From Bacillus sp. ISL-34 (lineage in GTDB: Bacteria; Bacillota; Bacilli; Bacillales; DSM-1321), in the NCBI RefSeq assembly GCF_018613325.1, contig NZ_JAGGQJ010000021.1, positions 1-64,000 of the forward strand: a stretch of 64,000 nucleotides of DNA, in the 5' to 3' direction. Position numbers and translations under genes: made by a program. Positions 16,925 to 25,759 of this stretch are shown one piece after another. Every line of letters starts with the position of its first letter. Positions within the stretch are counted from its first letter, which is position 1. The notes under the pieces are model-generated. The model saw only the letters and a program-made list of their open reading frames with translations. It was not told where the DNA came from and searched no databases.

Positions 16925-16940
16925 TGGCATGGTATTTGCA
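16925..16940 (+). promoter_or_regulatory. Sigma-54 (-24/-12) promoter
   Basis: TTGGCATGGTATTTGCA fits the sigma-54 consensus: GG at 16926-16927 and GC at 16938-16939, with the required 10 bases between. It lies 30 bases upstream of the TAXI gene and directly behind an NtrC-class regulator gene, so it very likely controls the TAXI-ABC operon. Confidence 0.85.
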
Positions 16941-16969
16941 TCTAAATTCATTAAGAAAGGAGGGCCACG

Positions 16970-17977
16970 ATGAAGAATGGAACACTCTTTATAAAAGTCG
17001 CTTTGTTATTTTGTTTCATGACAGGATGTTCTTTTATGAATGAGCAGCAGGAAATATCTAAACCTGCTTCTACCTTGATTCAGAGGCAACTAACTTCTGA
17101 AGGACAGGATCTAAATAATAGGCTGCTAATCATTGCAACCGGAGATATGACAGGTGTTTATTTTTCATTAGGACAAAGATTATCAAACATGTTTGAAAAA
17201 TATAATGGAGCTGTGTCAGGAACCCAGGTAACGCATGCTTCCATCGAAAATACTGAATTGGTTAGCCGCCAACGGGCAGAAATTGGTTTTACCACAGTGG
17301 ATGTACTTGATTTGCCTGAAACGGATAAATCCAAGTTAAGAGCTTTAACGGCCCTATATTCCAATTATGTACAAATTGTTACTACTAAACAAAATGATAT
17401 TGATTCCTTGGAAGATTTAGTTGGTAAACGCATTAGTGTGGGAACGGCAGGAAGCGGTACAAGGCTTATTGCAGAGCGGATACTGTTGGAATCTGATTTA
17501 CCGACCGATCAATTGAATTTATCCTATCTTTCTTTTTCTCAATCTGCAGAAGCATTACGAAATGGTACCATCGATGCAGCTTTCTTTTCTTCGGGAATCC
17601 CAAATAATGAAATCGCTTTCATATCCAGTCAGATGGAACTATCTTTCATTCCAATACCGGGAGACATCATTGAACGACTTCAAAAACAATATGGGGTTTA
17701 TACTCATGATGAAATTCCCAGAGATACATACAGAGGAATGGAAAAAAATGTCCAAACGATTTCAATTAAAAATGTCCTGGTAACCTACAAGGAAATGTCT
17801 GACCCTCATGCATACAATCTTGTGAAAACATTATATGAACATCTGCCTGAACTGCAGCATACACATCCGGCCGCTTCTGATATTTCAATAGAGGAAGCAA
17901 CCAAACAAGTTCCACTCGATTTTCATCCAGGAGCCATGAATTATTTTACCGAACAAGGAATTATTGATAATCAATGA
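16970..17977 (+). CDS. TAXI-family solute-binding lipoprotein
   Basis: 335 residues. A short signal ends in the lipobox MTGC (Cys20), so the protein should be anchored outside the membrane. The body is a TAXI-type TRAP solute-binding fold: LLIIATGDMTGVYFSLGQRL near the start, then VGKRISVGTAGSGTRLIAE, and LRNGTIDAAFFSSGIPN. Normally such a protein works with a large TRAP membrane protein; none is present in the window. It is the first gene behind the sigma-54 promoter and lies 19 bases before an ABC-type binding protein. It may feed the kinase or the ABC importer with ligand, or serve a TRAP permease elsewhere. AGGAGG lies just upstream. Confidence 0.88.
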   Translation: MKNGTLFIKVALLFCFMTGCSFMNEQQEISKPASTLIQRQLTSEGQDLNNRLLIIATGDMTGVYFSLGQRLSNMFEKYNGAVSGTQVTHASIENTELVSRQRAEIGFTTVDVLDLPETDKSKLRALTALYSNYVQIVTTKQNDIDSLEDLVGKRISVGTAGSGTRLIAERILLESDLPTDQLNLSYLSFSQSAEALRNGTIDAAFFSSGIPNNEIAFISSQMELSFIPIPGDIIERLQKQYGVYTHDEIPRDTYRGMEKNVQTISIKNVLVTYKEMSDPHAYNLVKTLYEHLPELQHTHPAASDISIEEATKQVPLDFHPGAMNYFTEQGIIDNQ

Positions 17978-17996
17978 AAAACGGGAGGCAATGATT

Positions 17997-19097
17997 ATGA
18001 AAAAACTGATGAGTCTTTTATCTATAATAGTATTGATCGCTCTTGCTGGGTGTGGTAATCCTACTCCGCAAAAGCCGGGGGAATCCGTACAAACGAGTAC
18101 AGGCGAAAAAGGAGAGAAAAAAATAACGATAGCCGGTAATGGAGGTGTCATTGAAAGTGCCATCCGAGATGTGATTGCACCAAAGTTCAAAGAAGAAACG
18201 GGAATCACTGTTAATTATATTTCCGGTTTATCAGGTGAAATCCTATCCAAAGTGGAATTACAGAAGAACGCTCCGCAAATAGATGTTGCCCTATTTGTAC
18301 CAGTTGATGTAATTCGCGCTAAGGAGAAGGAACTGATCGTACCAATTGATGAGTCCAATGTTCCCAATATGAAATCGGTGGACCCACGTTTCATTCCGAT
18401 TGAAAAGGCGGCCGCTCCAGCATTCGGTTTAGTCATTGCACCAGCTTATAATACGGAAACCTTTAAAAAGAAAGGGTTAAAATCAATTGACTCATGGAAT
18501 GATCTTGTCTCTTCTGAGTACGAGGGTAAAACGGCATTTTCAGATATTACGAATGATTGGGGCTTTAATACCCTTAATGGTCTGGCGATTTCAAACGGCG
18601 GCAGTACGGAAGACATGGAACCAGGTCTTGAAAAGGCAAAAGATCTTGCAGCGTATTCCAATACATTTTATAAAAACTCAACGCAAATGATGCCAGCGAT
18701 CCAACAAGGAGCTGCTGACGTAACGGTCATGGGAAGTTATTCCATAGGTGAACTAGCCGTTTCAGGTATTCCGATTAAGATGGCCGTGCCTAAAGAAGGC
18801 GTGCCGCTTCAAGCTTTCAGCGCGGGTCTAGTGAAAAATACGCCTAATAGCGAAGAAGCCCTAGAATTCATCAACTATGTAATCAGTGAAGAAGCGCAAG
18901 CATTAATTTCCGAAAAAGGATTTTATCCGACAGTAGAAGGCATGAAAATCCCAGAGAAATATGAAGAGTCAATCGGCCTTAAAGCAAGTGATAAAACATT
19001 CAAACCTGATTTCGCCAAGTTTGCCGAAATCCGTGCCGAGGTGTCAGATAGATGGGCGAAAGAGGTTACTCCTGAATTAGGGAAAAAACTCAAATAA
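17997..19097 (+). CDS. ABC transporter solute-binding lipoprotein
   Basis: 366 residues from the ATG at 17997, chosen because GGGAGG lies 8 bases upstream. The signal peptide ends in the lipobox LAGC. The body is a family-1/6-like binding protein (KKITIAGNGGVIESAIRD, FKEETGITVNYISGLSGEIL, QIDVALFVPVDVIRA), similar to those in PotABC- and iron/thiamine-type importers. It captures the solute for the ATPase and two permeases that follow. Ligand unknown. The polyamine label often applied to this architecture is not supported by anything specific here. Confidence 0.9.
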   Translation: MKKLMSLLSIIVLIALAGCGNPTPQKPGESVQTSTGEKGEKKITIAGNGGVIESAIRDVIAPKFKEETGITVNYISGLSGEILSKVELQKNAPQIDVALFVPVDVIRAKEKELIVPIDESNVPNMKSVDPRFIPIEKAAAPAFGLVIAPAYNTETFKKKGLKSIDSWNDLVSSEYEGKTAFSDITNDWGFNTLNGLAISNGGSTEDMEPGLEKAKDLAAYSNTFYKNSTQMMPAIQQGAADVTVMGSYSIGELAVSGIPIKMAVPKEGVPLQAFSAGLVKNTPNSEEALEFINYVISEEAQALISEKGFYPTVEGMKIPEKYEESIGLKASDKTFKPDFAKFAEIRAEVSDRWAKEVTPELGKKLK

Positions 19098-19115
19098 AAG
19101 GAGCGTGTTGATCAC

Positions 19116-20276
19116 ATGGAAGTATTAAGAAAAGATGTGGAAATGAATAGGCAGCACCTGGAGGCAGTTCAGGGGCTTGGATCAAATAAAAATGATGTAG
19201 AGATAAAAGGCGCGTTTAAACAATTTGGAGCGAATGTTGTCCTGAATGGCATTGATCTGGAGGTGAAACAAGGAGAGTTACTCACTCTTCTTGGGCCTTC
19301 CGGGTGCGGAAAGTCAACAACCTTGAACCTCATTGCAGGGTTCCTCGATGCAGATCGGGGCGAGGTCCATATTAAGGGCAATAATGTTACGAAGGTTCCG
19401 CCCTATAAGCGGGATTTAGGAATGGTTTTTCAAACTTATTCGCTTTTCCCTCATATGACAGTCTATGAAAATCTCAGTTTTGGCTTGAAACTGCGCAAGG
19501 TCGGTAAAGCTGAGCAAAAAAAGAAGATAAGTAAAGCGCTTGAATTAGTGAAAATGTCAGGATTGGAAAATCGTTATCCAAAGGAATTATCAGGAGGTCA
19601 GCGTCAGCGTGTAGCGATTTCCAGGGCACTTGTAGTGGAACCGGAACTTCTTTTGCTTGACGAACCGCTTTCAAACCTTGATGCAAAGTTGCGCCATGAA
19701 CTCAGGGCAGAGATAAAGCGTTTGCAAAAGGAAATTGGCGTAACGACCATTTTTGTGACCCATGATCAAGAAGAAGCTCTTTCCATGTCTGATCGAGTCG
19801 TGGTCATGAATGCAGGGAAAATTGAACAAATCAGTACTCCGACTGAGATTTACAATCATCCCAAGACCGAATTCGTCTTTCAATTCATCGGGAAATCGAA
19901 TTGTTTTGAAGGGAATGTGTCTGCTATAGATAAGCGGAAAGTTTCAGTCAAGATCGGGCCTGATATCACTCATGTCGACGCAAATAACATCATGGGAAAT
20001 GATCGTGATTTGAAAACCGGTGATGAGGTGAAGCTTTATATTAGACCAGAAAAAATGCAAATTGTTTCTGCTGATGAAAAATCTTCATCTCCATTGGATT
20101 TCCATCATGCTAAGATCAGTCAAATTAACTATCTTGGTACCTCATGGGAAATCAATGTTCTATTACAGGGGAAAAGTATTCAAGTATTGACTTCCGCTTA
20201 CGATCCATCATGGCAAAATGGAAGTGAGGTGTTGATAGGATGGAGCCCATCAGAAGTTATGCTAGTCAAGAAATAG
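19116..20276 (+). CDS. ABC importer ATPase (PotA-like)
   Basis: 386 residues. Walker A GPSGCGKST, Q-loop in MVFQTYSLFPHM, signature LSGGQRQRVAISRAL and Walker B LLLLDEPLSNLDAK are all intact. A C-terminal TOBE regulatory region (about 290-386) is present, as in PotA/UgpC/FbpC-type ATPases. There is an N-terminal extension of about 30 residues before the ABC core (MEVLRKDVEMNRQHLEAV). It lies 18 bases after the binding protein, and its end overlaps the next gene by 37 bases, implying coupled translation. Confidence 0.93.
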   Translation: MEVLRKDVEMNRQHLEAVQGLGSNKNDVEIKGAFKQFGANVVLNGIDLEVKQGELLTLLGPSGCGKSTTLNLIAGFLDADRGEVHIKGNNVTKVPPYKRDLGMVFQTYSLFPHMTVYENLSFGLKLRKVGKAEQKKKISKALELVKMSGLENRYPKELSGGQRQRVAISRALVVEPELLLLDEPLSNLDAKLRHELRAEIKRLQKEIGVTTIFVTHDQEEALSMSDRVVVMNAGKIEQISTPTEIYNHPKTEFVFQFIGKSNCFEGNVSAIDKRKVSVKIGPDITHVDANNIMGNDRDLKTGDEVKLYIRPEKMQIVSADEKSSSPLDFHHAKISQINYLGTSWEINVLLQGKSIQVLTSAYDPSWQNGSEVLIGWSPSEVMLVKK

Positions 20277-21184
20277 AACAGGAAACGAATCCTATTGAGC
20301 CGCAAAAGCAACCTAAAATCAAGAAAAGGAAAGTCTGGATGCCAGGATTACTCCTATTAACGCCGATTCTGCTTTTCATATTTGGTTTCTTTGTCATACC
20401 GATGTTGTACATTTTATATTTAAGCTTCATATCCACAGATAATCTTGGGGGAGCGGATGCTGTTTATAGCCTAAAAAACTATACACAATTATTTTCCGAT
20501 AGCTATTACTTATCTTCTTTATGGCTGACAGTGAAGATCAGTTTATATTCGGTCATGGTTGCTTTATTTCTTGGATATCCGGTAGCTTTGACGATGGCCA
20601 AAAGTTCAGCGCGGATCAGGGGGTATATCACTCTCTTGATCGTGTCACCGCTCTTGGTAAGTATAGTTGTCCGTAATTTTGGCTGGTACCTCTTGTTATT
20701 GCCTAACGGGACGATTAATCAAACCTTGATGGCCCTTGGCATAATAGATGCACCATTGAAACTACTGTTTTCGGAAATCGGAGTTGTGATTGGGCTATCC
20801 AATGCATATCTTCCTTTTATGATCTTATCCATCGTTGCAAGTCTTTATAATATTGATCCTTCTCTGGATAAGGCAGGAGCGATACTTGGGGCAAGCCCAT
20901 TCAGAAGGTTCTTTTCGATTACATTGCCGCTAAGTATCCCTGGCATCGTATCTGGCTGCATTCTCGTATTCAGTTTGTCAATGAGTGCTTATGTAACGCC
21001 TGCACTGATGGGGGGAGCCAATGTGCCCGTGATGCCTGTTGTCATCTATGATCAAATAAATAACCTGCTGCATTGGACATTCGGATCTGCTCTTTCTTAT
21101 ATTCTATTAGCAACCACTGTCATATCAGTGGCCGTCTTTACCAGAGCGTTTGAAAAAGGGAAATTCAAGGAGGTATTCCGATGA
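20240..21184 (+). CDS. ABC importer permease (PotB-like)
   Basis: 314 residues: a hydrophilic start (about 30 residues) and six membrane helices. The EAA loop lies near DKAGAILGASPFRRFFSITL, the contact with the ATPase. The ATG at 20240 has GAGGTG 8 bases upstream, although it lies inside the ATPase gene. The long charged N-terminus is unusual but has the same ribosome-site quality as its neighbours. It pairs with the downstream permease, which it overlaps by four bases. Confidence 0.9.
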   Translation: MEPIRSYASQEIEQETNPIEPQKQPKIKKRKVWMPGLLLLTPILLFIFGFFVIPMLYILYLSFISTDNLGGADAVYSLKNYTQLFSDSYYLSSLWLTVKISLYSVMVALFLGYPVALTMAKSSARIRGYITLLIVSPLLVSIVVRNFGWYLLLLPNGTINQTLMALGIIDAPLKLLFSEIGVVIGLSNAYLPFMILSIVASLYNIDPSLDKAGAILGASPFRRFFSITLPLSIPGIVSGCILVFSLSMSAYVTPALMGGANVPVMPVVIYDQINNLLHWTFGSALSYILLATTVISVAVFTRAFEKGKFKEVFR

Positions 21185-21990
21185 TGAAAACATTTGGCGG
21201 CCTGCGGGTTGCCGTTGCCGTATTGGCCATTATCTATATCTTGATCCCGCTCATTGTCGTTATTCCCGCTTCTTTTACAAGTGCAAATTATCCAAGTTTT
21301 CCGGCTGAAGGCTTCTCACTGCAATGGTATGCCAAGATCTTGGAGCGTCCTGAATTTTTGGAAGCCTTTTTGAACAGTGCGAAGTTCGCAGCATTAGCTG
21401 CCCTTTTCTCCGTCATATTCGGAACTTTCGGAGCACTTGGCATCGCAAAGTATGATATACCGGGAAAATCGTATATTACGGCCCTTTTAACTTCTCCATT
21501 AAGTGTGCCGCAATTAGTCTTGGGGATTGCACTTTTGATGTACTTTACACCCATGATGCTTGCCGGTACGTCTACAGGATTTTTAATTGCCCATATCGTC
21601 ATTTGCATACCATATGTTATGCGGCTCGTATTAACCGGTTTAAGTGGATTTGATTATAATCTCGAACGGGCCGCGGCCATACTTGGAGCGAATCCACTAA
21701 CAGTATTCATGAAAGTGACACTGCCGCTAATTGGATCCGCGGCCATCTCAGGAGGATTATTCGCATTTTTGACATCATTTGATAACGTAACGGTCTCTCT
21801 CTTTATGGTATCACCTGAAATGAGAACGCTGCCGATCGAGATTTTCTCGCAAATGCAGGATGCCTACAATCCAATCGTTGCATCCGTGTCAAGCGTGGTT
21901 ATTTTCATATCAGTCCTTTTAATCGTCATACTTGAAAAAATTCAAGGTGTCGGGAAAGTTTTTGGCGGTTCCCATCATACTAACGGTTAA
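21181..21990 (+). CDS. ABC importer permease (PotC-like)
   Basis: 269 residues with six membrane helices and an EAA loop (LERAAAILGANPLTVFMKVT). It overlaps the preceding permease by ATGA, typical of heterodimeric PotBC-type permeases. It is the last gene of the sigma-54-controlled operon. 64 bases later the racemase-like gene ends on the opposite strand, with no obvious terminator between. Confidence 0.92.
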   Translation: MMKTFGGLRVAVAVLAIIYILIPLIVVIPASFTSANYPSFPAEGFSLQWYAKILERPEFLEAFLNSAKFAALAALFSVIFGTFGALGIAKYDIPGKSYITALLTSPLSVPQLVLGIALLMYFTPMMLAGTSTGFLIAHIVICIPYVMRLVLTGLSGFDYNLERAAAILGANPLTVFMKVTLPLIGSAAISGGLFAFLTSFDNVTVSLFMVSPEMRTLPIEIFSQMQDAYNPIVASVSSVVIFISVLLIVILEKIQGVGKVFGGSHHTNG

Positions 21991-22054
21991 AAACGATATG
22001 AATGATGTGACAAACGATCATGCTGGCTAAGTTCTGATTTTTTTCGAAGAAAAC

Positions 22055-22696
22055 TCATCTGTATGTTCCATTCAAATGATCCAAACACCTTTTGGCAGCC
22101 AGTAGTGGAGCCGTTAGAACAGGGACAGAAGGATTAACCTGCTTTGCAATATGTTCCATACTATATTGTGAAAGCAAAATCACTTCTGTCTTTCCATCCA
22201 ATTGTTCCACCATCTTTTTAACCCGATCGTCATGTTCCTTTCTTTTTCCTTGTGATAATAAATGGATGATCCCGGGATCCACCAATGACTCGATCAAACA
22301 ATCGGGATTCTTATTTAATAAGTAATTTTGAAGGGCGATCGGCGTTTCTTTTACGGTTGAAACCAGGCCCATGCTAGAATCGCGAAGCGCTTCATCAAGC
22401 ATGGCCTCATCTGAACGAAATAACTTTACAGGGTATAGGGGTTGTAATATTGCAGTGATGCCATTAAAGGCAGAGCAAGTAAGTTGGATGCATGAAACGT
22501 CAGAATCATAGGCTATATTCACTAATGCAGAAAAGCGGCGGATGATTTCCGGAGTTAACTTGCCGCTCTTTTCCATCAAGGCGAGAAGACCCGTGTCCAT
22601 GAAATGAAGGAGTTCAATGTTCGGAGCAATAGACTGAAAGGCCACTTCAATTGGTTTTAGTGCAGTTGTGGTTGCGTGAATCAATGTGATTTTCAA
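22055..22696 (-). CDS. Asp/Glu/hydantoin racemase-like protein
   Basis: 213 residues from a TTG at 22696, chosen because AAAGGAGG lies 7 bases upstream; the longer frame to 22750 runs across that site. The fold belongs to the aspartate/glutamate racemase superfamily. The first catalytic cysteine is present (CIQLTCSAFNGI). The region of the second reads VILLSQYSMEHIA, with Ser/Gln instead of Cys, so a classical two-cysteine racemase mechanism is doubtful. Some relatives are decarboxylases or hydrolases. Convergent with the ABC operon and divergent from glcD, it probably acts on the same metabolite. Confidence 0.82.
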   Translation of the reverse strand: MKITLIHATTTALKPIEVAFQSIAPNIELLHFMDTGLLALMEKSGKLTPEIIRRFSALVNIAYDSDVSCIQLTCSAFNGITAILQPLYPVKLFRSDEAMLDEALRDSSMGLVSTVKETPIALQNYLLNKNPDCLIESLVDPGIIHLLSQGKRKEHDDRVKKMVEQLDGKTEVILLSQYSMEHIAKQVNPSVPVLTAPLLAAKRCLDHLNGTYR

Positions 22697-22807
22697 AAAA
22701 AACCTCCTTTTTTCTTCATCATTATATCTAGCAAAATCATAAAGTTCCATAATATTACATACTGATATTTCTTTTACAATTCATTATTAAAAAAGGAAGT
22801 GAGAAGC

Positions 22808-24214
22808 ATGGATAAAGAAGCCTTGGACGATCTTAGTCAGGTAATTCCAAATGACAGAATGTTCCTTGATTTGGCAGAAAGGTATTGTTATAGCTATGAC
22901 GCATCTTTTGGGGAATATTTACCTGAAATCGTTATACAGCCAAAAAACGCGGAGGAAATCAGTGAAGTGGTTAAATTGGCTAACACTCACAAAATACCTG
23001 TTTACCCTAGAGGCTCCGGAACTTCGCTAAGTGGCGGACCTTTACCTGTAAAAGGGGGGATGGTTCTTGATATGACCCTTTTACGGGAGAAATTGATCAT
23101 TGATCGGGAAAATATGCTTGCGATTGTCTCTCCTGGTGTGATTACGGCAAATATCCATAAAAAGGCTGAAGAATCCGGCTTGTTCTATCCGCCGGACCCA
23201 AGCAGTTCCAATGTTGCCACTATAGGCGGGAATCTATTGGAAAACTCCAGCGGGCCGAAGGGATTGAAATACGGAACGACAAAAGAATATGTGATAGGCC
23301 TGGAGGTGGTCACCCCGACGGGAGAAATCATTCGTACTGGCGGAAAGACCGTGAAAAATGTAACAGGGTATGATTTGACCCGATTGATCGTAGGATCGGA
23401 AGGTACTCTGGGCATCGTTACAGAAGCAATCATCCGCTTGATACCAAAACCTCAATCTATACAAACTTTTGTCGCCCACTTCAATCATTTTATAGACTCT
23501 GGCCATGCCATTACCAGCATTTTATCGTCAGGAATTCTACCATCTGCCCTTGAATTGATGGATAATGCGTGCATCCGTGCTGTAGAAAGCTATCGGCCAT
23601 CAGGGTTGCCCCTTCAGGCAGAAGCCATTTTGATCATAGAAATAGATGGTCACCCATTGGCAATTGAGGAAGAAATCAATAAATGCGCCGATATATGCAG
23701 GGCGGAGGGTGCTTCCTACGTCAAGATAGCGGAGACAGAGGAAGAACGCCAAACTATTTGGAGTGCGCGTAAGTTGGTTTCCCCGGCCATTACACAAATG
23801 GGTCCTACTAAAATTTCTGAAGACGCGACCGTTCCACGCAGTCAAATACCGGCGATGATGGAGAGATTAAACAATATCCGGGAAAAATACGGGTTGAACT
23901 TGGTTGTATTCGGCCATGCAGGGGATGGGAATCTACATCCGAACATCATTACCGATAAACGAAATATTACGGAAATGAAAAAAGTGGAGCTGGCAGTCAG
24001 TGAAATCTTTGAAGCTGCAATCGAACTAGGCGGAACGCTTTCAGGGGAACATGGTATCGGTACTTTAAAGTCACCATATATGGAAATGGAATTAGGAATA
24101 ACAGGGGTGAGTATGATGAAAAAAATAAAAGAGGCATGGGATCCCAATAATATCCTGAATCCAGGAAAGATTTTTCCTGATAAGGGCCAGACAAGGGTCG
24201 TGTTGGTTACATGA
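22808..24214 (+). CDS. glcD: FAD-linked 2-hydroxyacid oxidase subunit (GlcD-like)
   Basis: 468 residues from the ATG at 22808 (AAGGA 10 bases upstream; GTG at 22799 is a weaker choice). An FAD-binding PCMH domain (about 35-215) contains PRGSGTSLSGG and GGNLLENSSGPKGLKYG. The C-terminal cap holds the metal/substrate-site histidines (FGHAGDGNLHPNI, SGEHGIGTLK). The family oxidises glycolate, D-lactate or related 2-hydroxy acids and passes electrons to an Fe-S subunit. The next gene, overlapping by four bases, is that subunit. The true substrate is open; the neighbourhood suggests it is imported by the ABC system upstream. Confidence 0.92.
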   Translation: MDKEALDDLSQVIPNDRMFLDLAERYCYSYDASFGEYLPEIVIQPKNAEEISEVVKLANTHKIPVYPRGSGTSLSGGPLPVKGGMVLDMTLLREKLIIDRENMLAIVSPGVITANIHKKAEESGLFYPPDPSSSNVATIGGNLLENSSGPKGLKYGTTKEYVIGLEVVTPTGEIIRTGGKTVKNVTGYDLTRLIVGSEGTLGIVTEAIIRLIPKPQSIQTFVAHFNHFIDSGHAITSILSSGILPSALELMDNACIRAVESYRPSGLPLQAEAILIIEIDGHPLAIEEEINKCADICRAEGASYVKIAETEEERQTIWSARKLVSPAITQMGPTKISEDATVPRSQIPAMMERLNNIREKYGLNLVVFGHAGDGNLHPNIITDKRNITEMKKVELAVSEIFEAAIELGGTLSGEHGIGTLKSPYMEMELGITGVSMMKKIKEAWDPNNILNPGKIFPDKGQTRVVLVT

Positions 24215-25536
24215 GCCTACCTGTTAAAGCGAACGAGACAGCGATCGAAAATTTATATTCAGATGCCTATGATTGGACAAACCAATGCGTAAAATGCGGT
24301 TACTGTTTACCAGCATGTCCTACCTATGAATCAATGGGTGTAGAATCCGCCTCTCCACGCGGTCGAATCAATCTAGTGAAAATGGCAGCCGAAGGGAAAA
24401 TTGATTTCCAAAAAGATTTAGCTGAACCAATCGACCTATGCTTAGGCTGTCGTGCTTGTGAAACCGCATGTCCTGTTGGTGTACCATACGGACATATACT
24501 GGAAGCGGCAAAGGAAGCCGTTGAAAACTCCCCATCAGCAAACAAAAAAAATAAAATGACCATGATCAAAAAAATGGCATTGGTACATCTTTTTCCATAT
24601 CCAAAACGTATGAACAGGATTGGAAATGCAGTACAGCTCTATCAAAAAACGGGATTATCAAAGCTTATCCGGACATCGAATGTACTGCAAAAGATTTCCC
24701 CTGCCCTTGCACATTTAGAACAAGCACTACCTGCCATCGAGTCGTCCTCCAAACGAATCCGGACAGGTACGATAATGCCGGCAAAAGGGGAAACGAAATT
24801 AAAGGTGGCATTTTTTGCTGGGTGTATCATGGATTCCATGATGTCACGAATAAACCGTCTTACCATTGAGCTGCTCACCATAGCGGGCTGTGAGGTCATT
24901 CTCCCTGAAAATCAGAATTGCTGCGGTGCCCTGCATTCCCATCAAGGTGAAACAAAACAAGCGAAAGCATTGGCAAAGAGGAATATCCAAGCCTTCATGC
25001 AAACAGATGCTGATGTAATTGTAAATAATGCAGGAGGCTGCGGCGCTTCGCTTCTCGAATATGGCCATCTATTGGCAGATGATCAAGAATGGGCTGGGGC
25101 GGCAAGGGCTTTCTCGGAAAAATCAAAAGATATCAGTCAAATCCTTCATCAATTGGGACCGCTTCCCTTTACTGAAGAATGGCAAGGCATCGTTTCTTAT
25201 CAAGATTCATGTCATTTACGCAATGTTCAAAAGGTGCAAAAGGAACCTCGTTTAATATTGCAATCGATACCAGGTGTTACCTATGTGGAAATGGAAGGGT
25301 TTGACCGTTGCTGCGCATCTGGAGGCATTTACAATCTTCTCCACTTTGATGAATCCATGAAGATTCTTGATGAAAAAATGAAGAGCCTAAAAGAAACGAA
25401 GGCCGCAACCGTAGTGACGGTTAACCCCGGCTGCCAAATGCAAATGAGCATTGGCATCCAAAGGGAGGGAGCAGCAAACCAAATGAAAAGTATGCACCTT
25501 GTTGAAATACTTGCCAAAGCTTGCGGCTTGGATTGA
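24211..25536 (+). CDS. glcF: Fe-S subunit of 2-hydroxyacid oxidase (GlcF-like)
   Basis: 441 residues. Two 4Fe-4S motifs lie near the N-terminus: CVKCGYCLPACPTY and CLGCRACETACPVG. Two CCG domains follow: FAGCIMDSMM with NQNCCGALHSH, and CHLRN with FDRCCASGG. This is the standard architecture of GlcF/LldE-type electron-transfer subunits, probably passing electrons to quinone at the membrane. Translationally coupled to glcD. A strong terminator (25571-25613) ends the unit. Confidence 0.93.
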   Translation: MSLPVKANETAIENLYSDAYDWTNQCVKCGYCLPACPTYESMGVESASPRGRINLVKMAAEGKIDFQKDLAEPIDLCLGCRACETACPVGVPYGHILEAAKEAVENSPSANKKNKMTMIKKMALVHLFPYPKRMNRIGNAVQLYQKTGLSKLIRTSNVLQKISPALAHLEQALPAIESSSKRIRTGTIMPAKGETKLKVAFFAGCIMDSMMSRINRLTIELLTIAGCEVILPENQNCCGALHSHQGETKQAKALAKRNIQAFMQTDADVIVNNAGGCGASLLEYGHLLADDQEWAGAARAFSEKSKDISQILHQLGPLPFTEEWQGIVSYQDSCHLRNVQKVQKEPRLILQSIPGVTYVEMEGFDRCCASGGIYNLLHFDESMKILDEKMKSLKETKAATVVTVNPGCQMQMSIGIQREGAANQMKSMHLVEILAKACGLD

Positions 25537-25570
25537 CAAAATTGATACTCCAAACTTCATAGGACATTGC

Positions 25571-25613
25571 ACGTCAGTATTTCCTGCTCTTTTGGGAAAA
25601 TACTGACGTTTTT
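25571..25613 (+). terminator. Terminator after glcF
   Basis: ACGTCAGTATTT (25571-25582) pairs perfectly with AAATACTGACGT (25598-25609), followed by Ts. Confidence 0.88.
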
Positions 25614-25699
25614 ATGTTAGGAACGTAATCATTCTCCATTAATGAAGGAGGAAAAAGTCTTTGTATCGGTGCAGGTGTTAGCTCACATTAGAGGCATAT

Positions 25700-25726
25700 A
25701 AAAAAACCGTTCAATTTTCTGAACGG
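25700..25726 (-). terminator. Terminator after the LysE-family gene
   Basis: CCGTTC (25707-25712) and GAACGG (25721-25726), then seven Ts on the minus strand. Confidence 0.75.
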
Positions 25727-25759
25727 ATGGAATCAAATAAGATGCGTTAGTAAATGAAC

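Noticed and set aside
17997..21990. Assignment of the ABC importer as a spermidine/putrescine system
   Set aside because: Only the general PotABCD-like architecture supports it; the genomic context (sigma-54 control, GlcDF, racemase-like gene) points to an organic acid.
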